Assembly (NCBI GenBank): GCA_030645495.1
Contig: JAUSLV010000033.1
Coordinates: 310,001-374,000 of the forward strand
Length of the DNA stretch: 64,000 bases
Source: Actinomycetota bacterium
Lineage (GTDB): Bacteria > Actinomycetota > Acidimicrobiia > Acidimicrobiales > Ilumatobacteraceae
Direction: 5' to 3'
Part shown: piece after piece, positions 17,521 to 25,850 of the stretch
How positions within the stretch are numbered: position 1 is the first letter of the stretch
Layout: each line of letters begins with the position of its first letter
Made by a program: the position numbers and the translations under genes
The notes under the pieces: generated by a model
What the model was told of the DNA's origin: nothing
The model's input: the letters and a program-made list of their open reading frames with translations, nothing else
The model's database searches: none

Positions 17521-18713
17521 TGCAGGTTCCACTCTGGCCTCAGCGTGACCACCCCGCCGGTCTCGTAGGGTTTGCCGGCCATCACGTCGAAGCGCAGTGC
17601 CGTCTGCAAGTGGTCGTAGTTGTGGGCGCGGTTGAAGTCGGTGACCGACGTGTGCAGGTCGAACGTGCCGGGCAGCAGATCGAGTCGCGGGATGGTGACC
17701 TCGACGATGCCGTTGCCCGACATGTTCTGCGGCACCATGCCGACGTCGCGCGTGTTCGGCGAGGTCACCAGAGCACCGGCCAGCGACTCGATCTCGATCG
17801 CCACCACCGGCTGCGGGATCGATTTCGACGACTCGTAGTGCAACCGGAAGACCACGCTGTCGCCGGTGCGGCAACGCTTCACCGGTTCCGAGCTGCCGTT
17901 CACCAGCAGTTCGACCTTGGTGACCTGGATCTCGCCGCTGCCGCGACGGATGCTGCCGTCGTGGCGGCGGTTGTTCTGGCCGAGCATGTGCTCGGTGTAG
18001 GCATCGACCAGTTCGCCAGGGTCGCCGCTGCCGGTGATCTTGCCGTGCTCGAGCCACACGGCTCGGTCGCACATGTTCTTCACGCTGTTCATGTCGTGAG
18101 TCACGAGGATGATCGTGCGGCCGTCGTTGCGGAACTCGACGAACTTCTCGAGGCACCGCTGCTGGAAGCTGACGTCGCCCACCGCGAGGATCTCGTCGAC
18201 GATCAGCAGCTGCGGGTCGACGTTGATCGCGACGGCGAACGCGAGGCGCACGTACATGCCCGAGGAGTAGGTCTTCACCGGCTGGTCGATGAAGGCGGGG
18301 ATGCCGGAGAACTCGACGATGTCGTCGAAGCGCAGCGCGATGTCTTTGCGCGACATGCCGAGGATCGAGGCGTTGAGGTACACGTTCTCGGCGCCCGTGA
18401 GTTCGGGGTGGAAGCCGGCGCCCAGCTCCAGCAGCGCGCCCATCCGGCGGTGCACGTGCACCGCGCCCTTGTTGGGCTGCAGGATGCCGGCCATGCACTT
18501 CAGCAACGTGCTCTTGCCCGAGCCGTTCTGGCCGATCACGCCGAACACCTCGCCTTCGCGCACGTCGAAGCTGACATCGTCGACGGCGATGAACTCGTCG
18601 TAGCGGTTGCGACCGCGCGCCGCGATGAACTGCTTCAGCGAGTTGGCCTTCTGCTGGTGCACGCGGAACGACTTGGTGAGGTGATCCACCTGCATGACGA
18701 CGTTGCCGCTCAT
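17517..18713 (-). CDS. wzt: Polysaccharide ABC exporter, ATP-binding protein with cargo domain
   Basis: 398 residues. The ATPase domain shows Walker A GQNGSGKST (61-69), Q-loop region GALLELGAGFHPELTG, signature YSSGM, Walker B LLIVDE and the switch His in LVTHD. Residues after about 260 form a separate beta-rich domain (TGDSVVFRLHYES and on to the C-terminus), as in Wzt proteins whose C-terminal domain binds the chain end. A chain-end cap of the type the neighbouring FkbM protein could add would be its ligand. The ATG overlaps the wzm stop (TGATG). Exports an undecaprenyl-linked polymer across the membrane with Wzm. Confidence 0.93.
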   Translation of the reverse strand: MSGNVVMQVDHLTKSFRVHQQKANSLKQFIAARGRNRYDEFIAVDDVSFDVREGEVFGVIGQNGSGKSTLLKCMAGILQPNKGAVHVHRRMGALLELGAGFHPELTGAENVYLNASILGMSRKDIALRFDDIVEFSGIPAFIDQPVKTYSSGMYVRLAFAVAINVDPQLLIVDEILAVGDVSFQQRCLEKFVEFRNDGRTIILVTHDMNSVKNMCDRAVWLEHGKITGSGDPGELVDAYTEHMLGQNNRRHDGSIRRGSGEIQVTKVELLVNGSSEPVKRCRTGDSVVFRLHYESSKSIPQPVVAIEIESLAGALVTSPNTRDVGMVPQNMSGNGIVEVTIPRLDLLPGTFDLHTSVTDFNRAHNYDHLQTALRFDVMAGKPYETGGVVTLRPEWNLQ

Positions 18714-19513
18714 CACATCTCCTCCGCGAAGCGCGGCGACAGTCGGTGGAAGAACCAGGCCCCGAACGCCAGCGACACCGCGGCGAGCATGGCCATGTAC
18801 ACCCAGCGCCCCAGGCCGGGCATGCGACCGTCGTACATCAACTCGTGGAACGCGGTGATGAACGTGCCGGTGGGCCCCCAGTTGGCGGTGTGGCGGAGGA
18901 GCGCGACGGGAATGGTGGCGGTGAAGTAGATGATCGGCGTCGCGTAGAACAGCAGTTGGGTGACGATGCCCCACAGGTAGTTCACGTCGTGGAAGAACAC
19001 GTTGGCCGCGCTGAGCGTGAGCGACACGCCGGTGACCAGCAGCGCCCACAACAGGTAGGCCACCAGCAGCAGCGGCAACCACAGCAGCACCTTGGGCCCG
19101 GAGAAGATCAGCAGGGCGATCGCGAGGATGCCGGTTTCGATCAGCAGCGTGACGAACTGCGCGGCCACCACGGACAACACGAGGTGCTCGTGCGGGAACG
19201 CGACCTTCTTGATCAGGCCCGAGCCGCCCTGCACGTTGCCGATGGCCGTGCCGATGCTGATCGCGAAGAAGTTCCAGGGCACCAGCCCGCTGAGGAAGTA
19301 CAGCGGGAAGTTGGTGAGGCCGCTGGGGTCGCCGGTCTGCGCCTTGGCGTCGAAGATCTTCAGGAAGACGATCGAGAAGATGACCATCTGGCTGAGCGGG
19401 TTGAGCAAGCTCCACGCCCAGCCCAGCGCCGACTTCTTGTAGCGGGTGCGGAGTTCCTTGAGCGTAAGGAGGTACAGAAGGTTGCGATGTGCCATCGCGT
19501 TGCGCAGTGACAT
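18713..19513 (-). CDS. wzm: Polysaccharide ABC exporter, permease
   Basis: 266 residues with six predicted membrane helices and the family N-terminus LLYLLTLKELRTRYKKSALGWAWSLLNPL, matching ABC-2 type transporters of the Wzm/TagG group. It forms the channel for the lipid-linked glycan together with Wzt. First gene of a four-gene operon (wzm, wzt, FkbM, three-module GT), all joined by 1-4 base overlaps. A TAGGCT box 9 bases before the ATG suggests a leaderless transcript. Confidence 0.93.
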   Translation of the reverse strand: MSLRNAMAHRNLLYLLTLKELRTRYKKSALGWAWSLLNPLSQMVIFSIVFLKIFDAKAQTGDPSGLTNFPLYFLSGLVPWNFFAISIGTAIGNVQGGSGLIKKVAFPHEHLVLSVVAAQFVTLLIETGILAIALLIFSGPKVLLWLPLLLVAYLLWALLVTGVSLTLSAANVFFHDVNYLWGIVTQLLFYATPIIYFTATIPVALLRHTANWGPTGTFITAFHELMYDGRMPGLGRWVYMAMLAAVSLAFGAWFFHRLSPRFAEEM

Positions 19514-19522
19514 GTGGGTCCG

Positions 19523-19528
19523 AGCCTA
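19523..19528 (-). promoter_or_regulatory. -10 box of wzm (leaderless)
   Basis: TAGGCT on the minus strand, 9 bases before the ATG of wzm; no Shine-Dalgarno is seen between them. Confidence 0.5.
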
Positions 19529-19570
19529 TCAACCGCCGCTCGGATCAGGTGGGCCAGGGCAGGCGTGGGC

Positions 19571-21196
19571 TCAGCCGGCGGGCTGCATCACGTCGATCCG
19601 GTGGGTGGTGGAACCGTCATCGTGCACCGTGGTCACGAGGCGGTAGCACGTGGTGGACACGCCACACGCGGCGGCGGCAGGGTCGGTGGGCAGCACGAGT
19701 GTCAGCTGCTGCGGGCCGCCGTAGTACTGCACGAACGCGCCGTTCTCCCAGAACCACTCGCTGGCGTTGTCGGTGATGACGGTCGAGCCGGCGGGCACCT
19801 CGTCGAACCCGCCGTCGCGCACGAGTTGAGCGAACGCCTCTCGATCGGTGCGCAGCCACGCAACCTGCTCCACGGTCCAGTAATTCGTGTCGTAGATCAG
19901 GATCGGGGCTGCGAGCACCCCCAGCGACACCGGTACCAGCGCCGTCAACATCACCCGTCGCGCCCACTGCGGCCGCGACGCGAGCGAACCGAACCGTCGG
20001 ACGAGCGAGCTGATCGCCACCAGCACGAGCAGCATCAGCCCGAGGCTGGAGATGAACACCGAGATGTATGGCAGACCCCAGTCGACCTCGCCCTGCTGCC
20101 ACCGGAGCGTGAAGCTGATGATCGTGGTAGGGCCCAGCAGCATCAGCCCACCCGCCACCAACAGCACGCGACTCGTGTCCTTGTCGAGCGGCTTCGGGCG
20201 CAGCCAGCGCACGCACACCACGAGCATCGCCACGGTTGCCAGGAGGGCCAGTACGTCCCAGCCGCCGTTGACGCCCCAGCCGCTCGTCATGCGCGGCATC
20301 GTGCCGTCCTGCGCGAGTAGCTCGTAGGAGAACGGCAGCGTGCCGGTGAGCTGGTGGACGAAGGTGGGGATCACCTGCCAGGTGTGGAAGCCGAGCTGCA
20401 GGTTCGGTTCGGGGTGCGCCGCGTTGGCCCGCAGGTACACGAGCCACGTCAGCAGCAGCACGGTGGGCACGATGATGGTGGCCAGCGCCCGCCGCCGGCG
20501 ACTGCGGTCACTGATGCTGAACAGGATGCACAACGGGGCGAGCACGAGCGAATACGCGGTCTCGTACATCAGCATCGTCGCCACCCACATCACGGTTGCG
20601 GCGACGAGCAGCACGAGGTGGCGCCGCCGGCTGTCGGCCCGTGCTGCCAGCGTGGCCAGGATCAGGGTGGCGAACCAGCAGATGACGAGTGTCGGCTGCT
20701 GCACCGCGAAGCCCAGCAGGGGGTCGTGGAACCACCGCATGTGCACGGTGAGCAGGGCCAGCCAGCCGGCCAGCACGGCGTAGTGGATGCTGCGCGTGCA
20801 GACCTGCACGAACCACACGAACGCCAGCCAGGCGAGCATGACGAACACGATCTGCAGCACCTTGTACGACTGACGCGAACGGAAGACCTCGAACACGACC
20901 ATGATCTCGGCCACGGTGCCGGGGAAGAACCGTCCCTTGTTGCGCATGAAGTCGCTGTTGGTGGCGATGAAGTCGGACCACAGCGACTGCCCGCGGTAGG
21001 CACGCCACATCGGCCACTGGCTGGTGAGGACGTCGTCGGAGTTGTACGCACTCCAGAGCAACGGCCTGATCTGGTAGAAGACGAGCAGCAGCTGCACGCA
21101 GAGAGCGAGCCCCAGCGGTTGCCGCTTGCGCGCGCTGCGCGTGGGCGTGTCGGTGGTGTCGGTGACGTCGGTGTCGGTCACGTCGGTGTCGGGCAC
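19571..21196 (-). CDS. Polytopic membrane protein, unknown function
   Basis: 541 residues from a GTG one base after the stop of the GT2 gene; the longer open frame upstream is out of phase with that GT2. The N-terminus is an odd acidic repeat (DTDVTDTDVTDTTDTPT) followed by about eleven hydrophobic helices (for example LALCVQLLLVFYQI, VLQIVFVMLAWLAFVWFV, LLATVAMLVVCV). The first outer loop contains YNSDDVLTSQWP, an acidic pair reminiscent of GT-C transferases. The C-terminal 110 residues form a soluble domain with two cysteines (ACGVSTTC). Co-transcribed with the GT2 and the 78-residue protein; a role in glycan assembly is inferred from position only. Confidence 0.75.
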   Translation of the reverse strand: MPDTDVTDTDVTDTTDTPTRSARKRQPLGLALCVQLLLVFYQIRPLLWSAYNSDDVLTSQWPMWRAYRGQSLWSDFIATNSDFMRNKGRFFPGTVAEIMVVFEVFRSRQSYKVLQIVFVMLAWLAFVWFVQVCTRSIHYAVLAGWLALLTVHMRWFHDPLLGFAVQQPTLVICWFATLILATLAARADSRRRHLVLLVAATVMWVATMLMYETAYSLVLAPLCILFSISDRSRRRRALATIIVPTVLLLTWLVYLRANAAHPEPNLQLGFHTWQVIPTFVHQLTGTLPFSYELLAQDGTMPRMTSGWGVNGGWDVLALLATVAMLVVCVRWLRPKPLDKDTSRVLLVAGGLMLLGPTTIISFTLRWQQGEVDWGLPYISVFISSLGLMLLVLVAISSLVRRFGSLASRPQWARRVMLTALVPVSLGVLAAPILIYDTNYWTVEQVAWLRTDREAFAQLVRDGGFDEVPAGSTVITDNASEWFWENGAFVQYYGGPQQLTLVLPTDPAAAACGVSTTCYRLVTTVHDDGSTTHRIDVMQPAG

Positions 21197-21197
21197 G

Positions 21198-22070
21198 TCA
21201 CGCCGGCCACGGCAGGGTCGGGTGACGGCGGCGCAGCGCCTCGATCGAGTCGTCGTGAGCGAGGTTGGTGAGCGACAACATCGAGTTACCCGTGACCCGA
21301 TAGCGGCCCACCACGTGATCGACGAACTCCATCTGCCCTCCATCCGCGGCGATGCGCAACCACAGGTCCCAGTCCTCCCAACCGTAGACGTCGTCGTCGT
21401 AGGTGGCGTACCCGCCCAGCCGCTGCCACAAGGCACGGCGCACGAGGGCTTGCGCGTCGATGTAGTTGCGCCGGCACAACTCGTCGACGTTCCACGGTGC
21501 GGCGCTGCGCTGCCCGTTGGCGTCGCCGAACTCTTGCAGCCGCCCGTAGGCGCCGGCCGCGAGCGGGTTGGCGCGTGCGGCAGCGAGCAACACCCCGAGG
21601 CCCTCGGGCTGCAGCAGGTTGTCGGCATCGACCACCATCACGAACTCGCTGCGGGCCGCGGCGAAGGCCGTGTTGCGCGCCTGCTCGAGCCCTTCGTTGG
21701 CGCTCTTCGCCAACAGCACGATCGGTACCTGCGGGTGGGCGCTCATGAACTCGGCGACCACGGCCAGGCCCTGATCGTGCGAGTGATCGTCGACGACGAT
21801 GATCTCCAGGCTCACGCCGGTGGAAGCGACGATGCTGCGCAACGTGTCGGCCACCACGGGGGCGTAGTTGTAGAGCGACACGGCCACGCTGACCTCGGGT
21901 GCCGCCGCGTCGTACGACGAAGTGACGCTGCGCTCGATGTGTTGGGGTTCGCCGTGGTGCAGCACGCAGGCCGCCGCTTCCAGGTGGCGGCGGGCGCGCA
22001 CCTCGGCGACCGCCACTGCGGCCGCCCGCCGCAGCAGGTGACGGTGCGGCTGGAACGGTGCCCGGCTCAT
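21198..22070 (-). CDS. GT2 family glycosyltransferase
   Basis: 290 residues. After a basic, Ala-rich lead of about 55 residues comes a GT-A domain: VSVAVSLYNYAPVVADTLRSI, LEIIVVDDHSHDQG, NEGLEQARNTAF and the metal-binding VDADN of MVVDADNLLQ. The acceptor part holds VYGWEDWDLWLRIA, the ED-containing motif of these enzymes. The ATG overlaps the stop of the 78-residue gene upstream (ATGA). It resembles the C-terminal GT2 domain of the protein at 27380-29260 (VDDHS, DADNLL and GWED are shared), so the two are probably paralogues. Confidence 0.88.
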   Translation of the reverse strand: MSRAPFQPHRHLLRRAAAVAVAEVRARRHLEAAACVLHHGEPQHIERSVTSSYDAAAPEVSVAVSLYNYAPVVADTLRSIVASTGVSLEIIVVDDHSHDQGLAVVAEFMSAHPQVPIVLLAKSANEGLEQARNTAFAAARSEFVMVVDADNLLQPEGLGVLLAAARANPLAAGAYGRLQEFGDANGQRSAAPWNVDELCRRNYIDAQALVRRALWQRLGGYATYDDDVYGWEDWDLWLRIAADGGQMEFVDHVVGRYRVTGNSMLSLTNLAHDDSIEALRRRHPTLPWPA

Positions 22071-22303
22071 GCGGCCGAGCGGCGGAACCGGGCGCGCACC
22101 GTGGCCACCGCATCGCGGGCCATCGCACGCAACACGGCCTTCTTGCTGACGGCGCTGGGCAGTTCGGCCACGAGCGCCCGCACCACGCGCTCGCGTTCGC
22201 GGGATTCGGCGACGAGGCGGGCGATGGTGGCCTCCGCGATCTCGACACGACGGAGCAGCGCGGCGTTGTCGTCCGCGGGTGATGTCGTGTGAGGTGCAGG
22301 CAT
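22067..22303 (-). CDS. Small helical protein, 78 aa, coupled to a GT2 gene
   Basis: Residues 13-50 have a heptad-like pattern (ALLRRVEIAEATIARLVAES and on) and the C-terminus is strongly basic (ARDAVATVRARFRRSAA). The frame is supported by the ATGA overlap with the following GT2 and by a TATCCT box 8 bases before its ATG. No family is recognised. Similar small helical proteins accompany the other glycosyltransferases of this region. Confidence 0.65.
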   Translation of the reverse strand: MPAPHTTSPADDNAALLRRVEIAEATIARLVAESRERERVVRALVAELPSAVSKKAVLRAMARDAVATVRARFRRSAA

Positions 22304-22311
22304 TGTGGTAG

Positions 22312-22317
22312 AGGATA
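22312..22317 (-). promoter_or_regulatory. -10 box of the 78-aa gene (leaderless)
   Basis: TATCCT on the minus strand, 8 bases before the ATG at 22303. It lies within a 17-base gap between divergent start codons, so both promoters must overlap the opposite gene. Confidence 0.4.
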
Positions 22318-22320
22318 CCG

Positions 22321-24510
22321 ATGGCTGGTGTGGCTGTGGTGATGATCCAACATGGCGGCAGCCTGCGCGCCGAGGCCCTCGCCGCCGCCCTCGCGCACCA
22401 TCATCCGCAGTGGCGGGTCGGTGCGGTGTGGGTGGGCGATCCGGTGCTGCGGCCGGTACTGCCCACCGTGCCGTGGTGGTACGGCGGCCGGCTCAGCGCC
22501 GATCAAGAGCGTTCGCTGGTGATGTTCACGGCGGCGCAAGCAGGCTGGCTGGTGGTGCTGGCCACGACGCAACGGCTGTTGCGCGAGGGCTACGACCACG
22601 TGGTGGTGCTGCAGGCCGGCGCGGTGGCCGTGGTGGGGCCGCTCGACGGCCTGCTCACCGGCGATGGGGCGATGGCAACGCTGGTGCCGCGCGTGCACGG
22701 CGACGCGCTCGCCGACGGCTTGGCGCCCGACGCGCTCGACCTGGTGCGCGCCGGCGCGTACAGCACCAGCGTGGCGGTGCTGCACCGCGGGGGCGAGGCG
22801 GTGGTCGATCGCCTGCTCGCCGCGCTGCCCGGCGCAACAGTGGCCGAGGCATTCGCCGCGGTGGCGCTCGATCCGCAGGTTGCCCGCTGCACCGATCCGG
22901 CGATCGGCGCAGGAACGTGGAGTTGGCCCGCCACCATCGCCTTGCTCGACGTGCCGCAGTTCGATCCCGCGCAGCCCTGGGTGCTCGACCCGGATGAACA
23001 ACGCCGTGCACGGGTCGACGCGGTCGCCGACCCGGCAGTCGTGGCCGTGCTCACCGAGGCAGCCGACCAACTCGGTGGCCCGCCGGCCGGGGCGCGCCTG
23101 CCCGGCGGGGTGGCGATCGACGACACCATCCGCCAACTGGTGCGCAACGCCACACCCCCGGCGCCCGCACCGTTCAGCCGGCCCGCCGAGTTCCGCCGCT
23201 GGCTTGCAGCGCGCTACTGGATGGGCCTGCACGAACGCCGCCCCGACCTGCGCACGGCGTTCCCCGACCCACAGGGCGCCGACGCGGCCCGCTATGCCAA
23301 CTGGGTGCGGTGGTCGTTCGTGGGCGGCGAGACCCCGTTCGGCCTCGCCGCGCCGGGCAGCACGGCCGCCACCGATGCGGTGCGTGGGCGCGCCGGCGGC
23401 GTGAACCTGGCCGGGTACGTGGGGCTGGACATGAGCCTCGGCCACGTCGCCCGGCGCCTGCACCACGCAGTCACTGCGGCGGCGGTGCCCTGCGCGGTGG
23501 TGGCCGTCGAGCGGTCGGCCAGCCCGCCTGCGCACGACGCGCTCGCGGCCGGCGGCGGGCCGTTGTTCGACACGACGTTGGCGGTGGTGACCGCCGATCA
23601 GTTCGCAGCGCTGCGCGACGACCACGTGGAGCTGTTCGACGCCACGCGGCGAATGATCGGGTACTGGTTCTGGGAGCTCTCCGAGCTCTCACCCTCCATG
23701 AGGCCGGCGCTCGACCTCGTCGACGAGGTGTGGGTCGGGTCGCAGTTCGTTGCCGATGCGTTCGCCGCGGCCACCTCGAAACCCGTGCACCGCGTGCCGC
23801 TGCCCGTGCCGCGGCCCACCGTGGCCGCGTTGGGTCGCAACGAGCTCGCCGCGCTGGCCGGTCTGCACGGTCGGTTCGTGTTCGTGGTCACGTTCGACCA
23901 CCTCAGCGTCACCGCCCGCAAGAACCCGCTCGACGTGGTGACCGCGTTCCGTGCGGCGTTCAGCGAGGGCGAGGGGCCGGTATTGGTGGTGAAGTCGATC
24001 AACGCGCACCAGCGCTGGCCGGCGCACCAGCAGTTGCTCGCGGCGGCCCACGGGCGCGCCGACATCAGGGTTGTTGATGCGCACCTCGACCGCGCCGGCC
24101 AGATGGCGCTGTTGGCGCACAGCGACTGCCTCGTGTCGCTGCACCGCAGCGAGGGCCTGGGGCTGCATATGGCCGAGGCGATGTGGCTGGGCACGCCGGT
24201 GATCGCCACCGCCTACTCGGGCAACCTCGATCTCATGGACGAGGGCAGCGCCGCGCTGGTGGGCTTCGAACTGGTGAAGGTGGGCGCGGCCGGGCAGGGC
24301 GTGTACCCACCGACCGCCACGTGGGCGCAGCCCGATGTCGGCCAGGCCGCCGAGCTGATGCGGCGGATGGCGGGCGACGCGGCGTGGCGCGAGGGGCTGA
24401 CTGCGGGGGCGTTGCGGCGGATGCAGCAACAGGCCACGATCGCCGACACCGGCCGGCTGATCGCGGGGTTGTTGGGCATCGCCGCTTCCAGCAGGCAGGA
24501 TGTGCGGTGA
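22321..24510 (+). CDS. Glycosyltransferase with C-terminal GT4 domain
   Basis: 729 residues. The first 250 residues are a poorly conserved domain (GVAVVMIQHGGSLRAEALAAA, VVVLQAGAVAVVGPLDGLL) that looks like a degenerate nucleotide-sugar fold. From about 340 a GT-B enzyme follows: NLAGYVGLDMSLGHVARRL, YWFWELSELSPSM, FVVTFDHLSVTARKNP, and the donor-site motif SLHRSEGLGLHMAEAMWLGTPVIAT with the ExxxxxxxE spacing of GT4. It starts a plus-strand operon continuing with two small proteins and a GT2. Sugar and acceptor are unknown. Confidence 0.83.
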   Translation: MAGVAVVMIQHGGSLRAEALAAALAHHHPQWRVGAVWVGDPVLRPVLPTVPWWYGGRLSADQERSLVMFTAAQAGWLVVLATTQRLLREGYDHVVVLQAGAVAVVGPLDGLLTGDGAMATLVPRVHGDALADGLAPDALDLVRAGAYSTSVAVLHRGGEAVVDRLLAALPGATVAEAFAAVALDPQVARCTDPAIGAGTWSWPATIALLDVPQFDPAQPWVLDPDEQRRARVDAVADPAVVAVLTEAADQLGGPPAGARLPGGVAIDDTIRQLVRNATPPAPAPFSRPAEFRRWLAARYWMGLHERRPDLRTAFPDPQGADAARYANWVRWSFVGGETPFGLAAPGSTAATDAVRGRAGGVNLAGYVGLDMSLGHVARRLHHAVTAAAVPCAVVAVERSASPPAHDALAAGGGPLFDTTLAVVTADQFAALRDDHVELFDATRRMIGYWFWELSELSPSMRPALDLVDEVWVGSQFVADAFAAATSKPVHRVPLPVPRPTVAALGRNELAALAGLHGRFVFVVTFDHLSVTARKNPLDVVTAFRAAFSEGEGPVLVVKSINAHQRWPAHQQLLAAAHGRADIRVVDAHLDRAGQMALLAHSDCLVSLHRSEGLGLHMAEAMWLGTPVIATAYSGNLDLMDEGSAALVGFELVKVGAAGQGVYPPTATWAQPDVGQAAELMRRMAGDAAWREGLTAGALRRMQQQATIADTGRLIAGLLGIAASSRQDVR

Positions 24511-24722
24511 TGAGCGTTCGCCAACAACTCGGCTGGCTCCTGCGTGGCAACCGTCAGGCCACCCAGGCGTTGCAGTCCCTCACCCTCGAACTGCGTGCGC
24601 TGCAGCAGCGTGTCGACCAGCTCGATCGCGGCACCGACGAGTTGCGCACGGTGCTCAACGACGCGATCGACGACCTGGCCGGCCGCACGGCCGCGCTGAA
24701 CGCCCGGATCGACGCGTCATGA
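24510..24722 (+). CDS. Small helical protein, 70 aa
   Basis: Starts in a TGATG overlap with the upstream glycosyltransferase and ends in an ATGA overlap with the next small gene. Residues 17-68 (ATQALQSLTLELRALQQRV and on) alternate hydrophobic and charged residues in heptads and should form one long coiled coil. No known family. The double overlap supports that it is translated. Confidence 0.65.
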   Translation: MSVRQQLGWLLRGNRQATQALQSLTLELRALQQRVDQLDRGTDELRTVLNDAIDDLAGRTAALNARIDAS

Positions 24723-25030
24723 CGGCGCCCACGCCGGAACAGCAGATCGCCGACTGGGTGCAGCGCGACGCCGCCGTGGGGCGCACGGCGCAGGTGGAAG
24801 AGCTGCACGCGCGCCTGGCCACGGCCGAGGCCGAGGTGGCCCAGCTGCGCGTGCGCTTGGCGCAACTCACGAACTCGCTTGCGCAGGTGGAGGTCGAGCG
24901 CAACCACTACCGCCGTGCCTCGGGGGCGGGCGGAACGCTGCAGATCAAGCTGATCACCGTGGCCAAGAAGGCGCTGCGCTTCGGCACCCGCGTGGTGCGC
25001 AAGGTGATGCGCAAGGTGCGCAGCCGTTGA
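24719..25030 (+). CDS. Small coiled-coil protein with basic tail, 103 aa
   Basis: Overlaps its neighbours at both ends (ATGA at the start, TTGA at the stop). Residues 8-65 form a heptad pattern (VEELHARLATAEAEVAQLRVR and on); the tail is highly basic (TRVVRKVMRKVRSR) and could bind membrane lipids or an acidic polymer. Unknown family. Probably a helper or scaffold for the glycosyltransferases, an inference from position. Confidence 0.65.
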   Translation: MTAPTPEQQIADWVQRDAAVGRTAQVEELHARLATAEAEVAQLRVRLAQLTNSLAQVEVERNHYRRASGAGGTLQIKLITVAKKALRFGTRVVRKVMRKVRSR

Positions 25031-25836
25031 GCGCTGCCCCACTCGTTTCGGTGGTGCTGCCCACGATCGGTGCGTCGGGCAGCGTGGGCGGGGTGCCGCG
25101 TGTGTTCGCGATCGAGGCCGTGGCGTCGTTGCTGCGCACCACCGATGTGCCGGTGGAGATCGTTGCCGTCACGGGCCCGGCGATGCCCGCCGAGGTGGGC
25201 CGGCCGCTCGTCGCCGTTGCCGCCGGGGCCGGTGTGCCGTGCACGCTCGTGCCGATCGCGGGCCCGTTCAACTTCTCGGCGTCGGTGAACCTCGGCGCGG
25301 CCCATGCCGGCGGCCGGCACCTGCTGCTGTTGAACGACGACACCGAGGCGATCGCCGGCGGCTGGCTGGAAGCGATGCTGGCCGCGCTCGAACCTGGCGA
25401 CGGGCCGGCGGTGGGCGCAGTGGGGGCCAAGCTGCTGTTCGAGGACGGCACGCTGCAGCACGCGGGGCACACCTATCGCACCTCGCTCGACCACGTCGGC
25501 TTCGGCTTGCCCGGCGACAGCGTGGGCCGCACCGGGCTGTTGGCCCGGCGGCGACAAGTGGTGGGCGTCACCGCCGCGTGCATGCTGACGCCGCGCGAGG
25601 TGTACGCGGCCGTTGGGGGCTTCTGCACGGCACTGCCCGGCAACTACAACGACGTCGACTACTGCATGAAGCTGTCGGCCGCTGGCTGGTCGATCGTGTA
25701 CGAGCCGGCCGCCGTGCTGTACCACTACGAGTCGCGCTCGCGGCAGAGCGGCGTGTCGGCCGACGAGATCGTGGCCATCCAGTCGCGGTGGGGCACCCGC
25801 CTGGCCGCCGATCCGTTCACCCCGCTGCTGGTGTAG
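25027..25836 (+). CDS. GT2 family glycosyltransferase
   Basis: 269 residues from a TTG overlapping the previous stop (TTGA). LVSVVLPTIGASG opens the GT-A fold, LLLLNDDTEAI carries the DxD-like metal site (NDDTE), and YNDVDYCMKLSAAGWSIVYEPAAVLYHYES is the typical C-terminal acceptor motif of rhamnosyl/galactofuranosyl-type GT2 enzymes. Last gene of the 22321-25836 operon. The stop is 14 bases from the stop of the convergent GT2. Confidence 0.88.
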   Translation: MSAAPLVSVVLPTIGASGSVGGVPRVFAIEAVASLLRTTDVPVEIVAVTGPAMPAEVGRPLVAVAAGAGVPCTLVPIAGPFNFSASVNLGAAHAGGRHLLLLNDDTEAIAGGWLEAMLAALEPGDGPAVGAVGAKLLFEDGTLQHAGHTYRTSLDHVGFGLPGDSVGRTGLLARRRQVVGVTAACMLTPREVYAAVGGFCTALPGNYNDVDYCMKLSAAGWSIVYEPAAVLYHYESRSRQSGVSADEIVAIQSRWGTRLAADPFTPLLV

Positions 25837-25850
25837 GCGGGGTGTAGGCG

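Noticed and set aside
17521-18498. N-terminal extension of the FkbM protein
   Set aside because: It lies within wzt in another phase; the GTG at 17520 overlaps the wzt stop.
21140-21196. Repeat-like GTGTCGGT tract as a separate DNA repeat
   Set aside because: It is explained by the Asp/Thr/Val-rich N-terminus (DTDVTDTDV) of the membrane protein.
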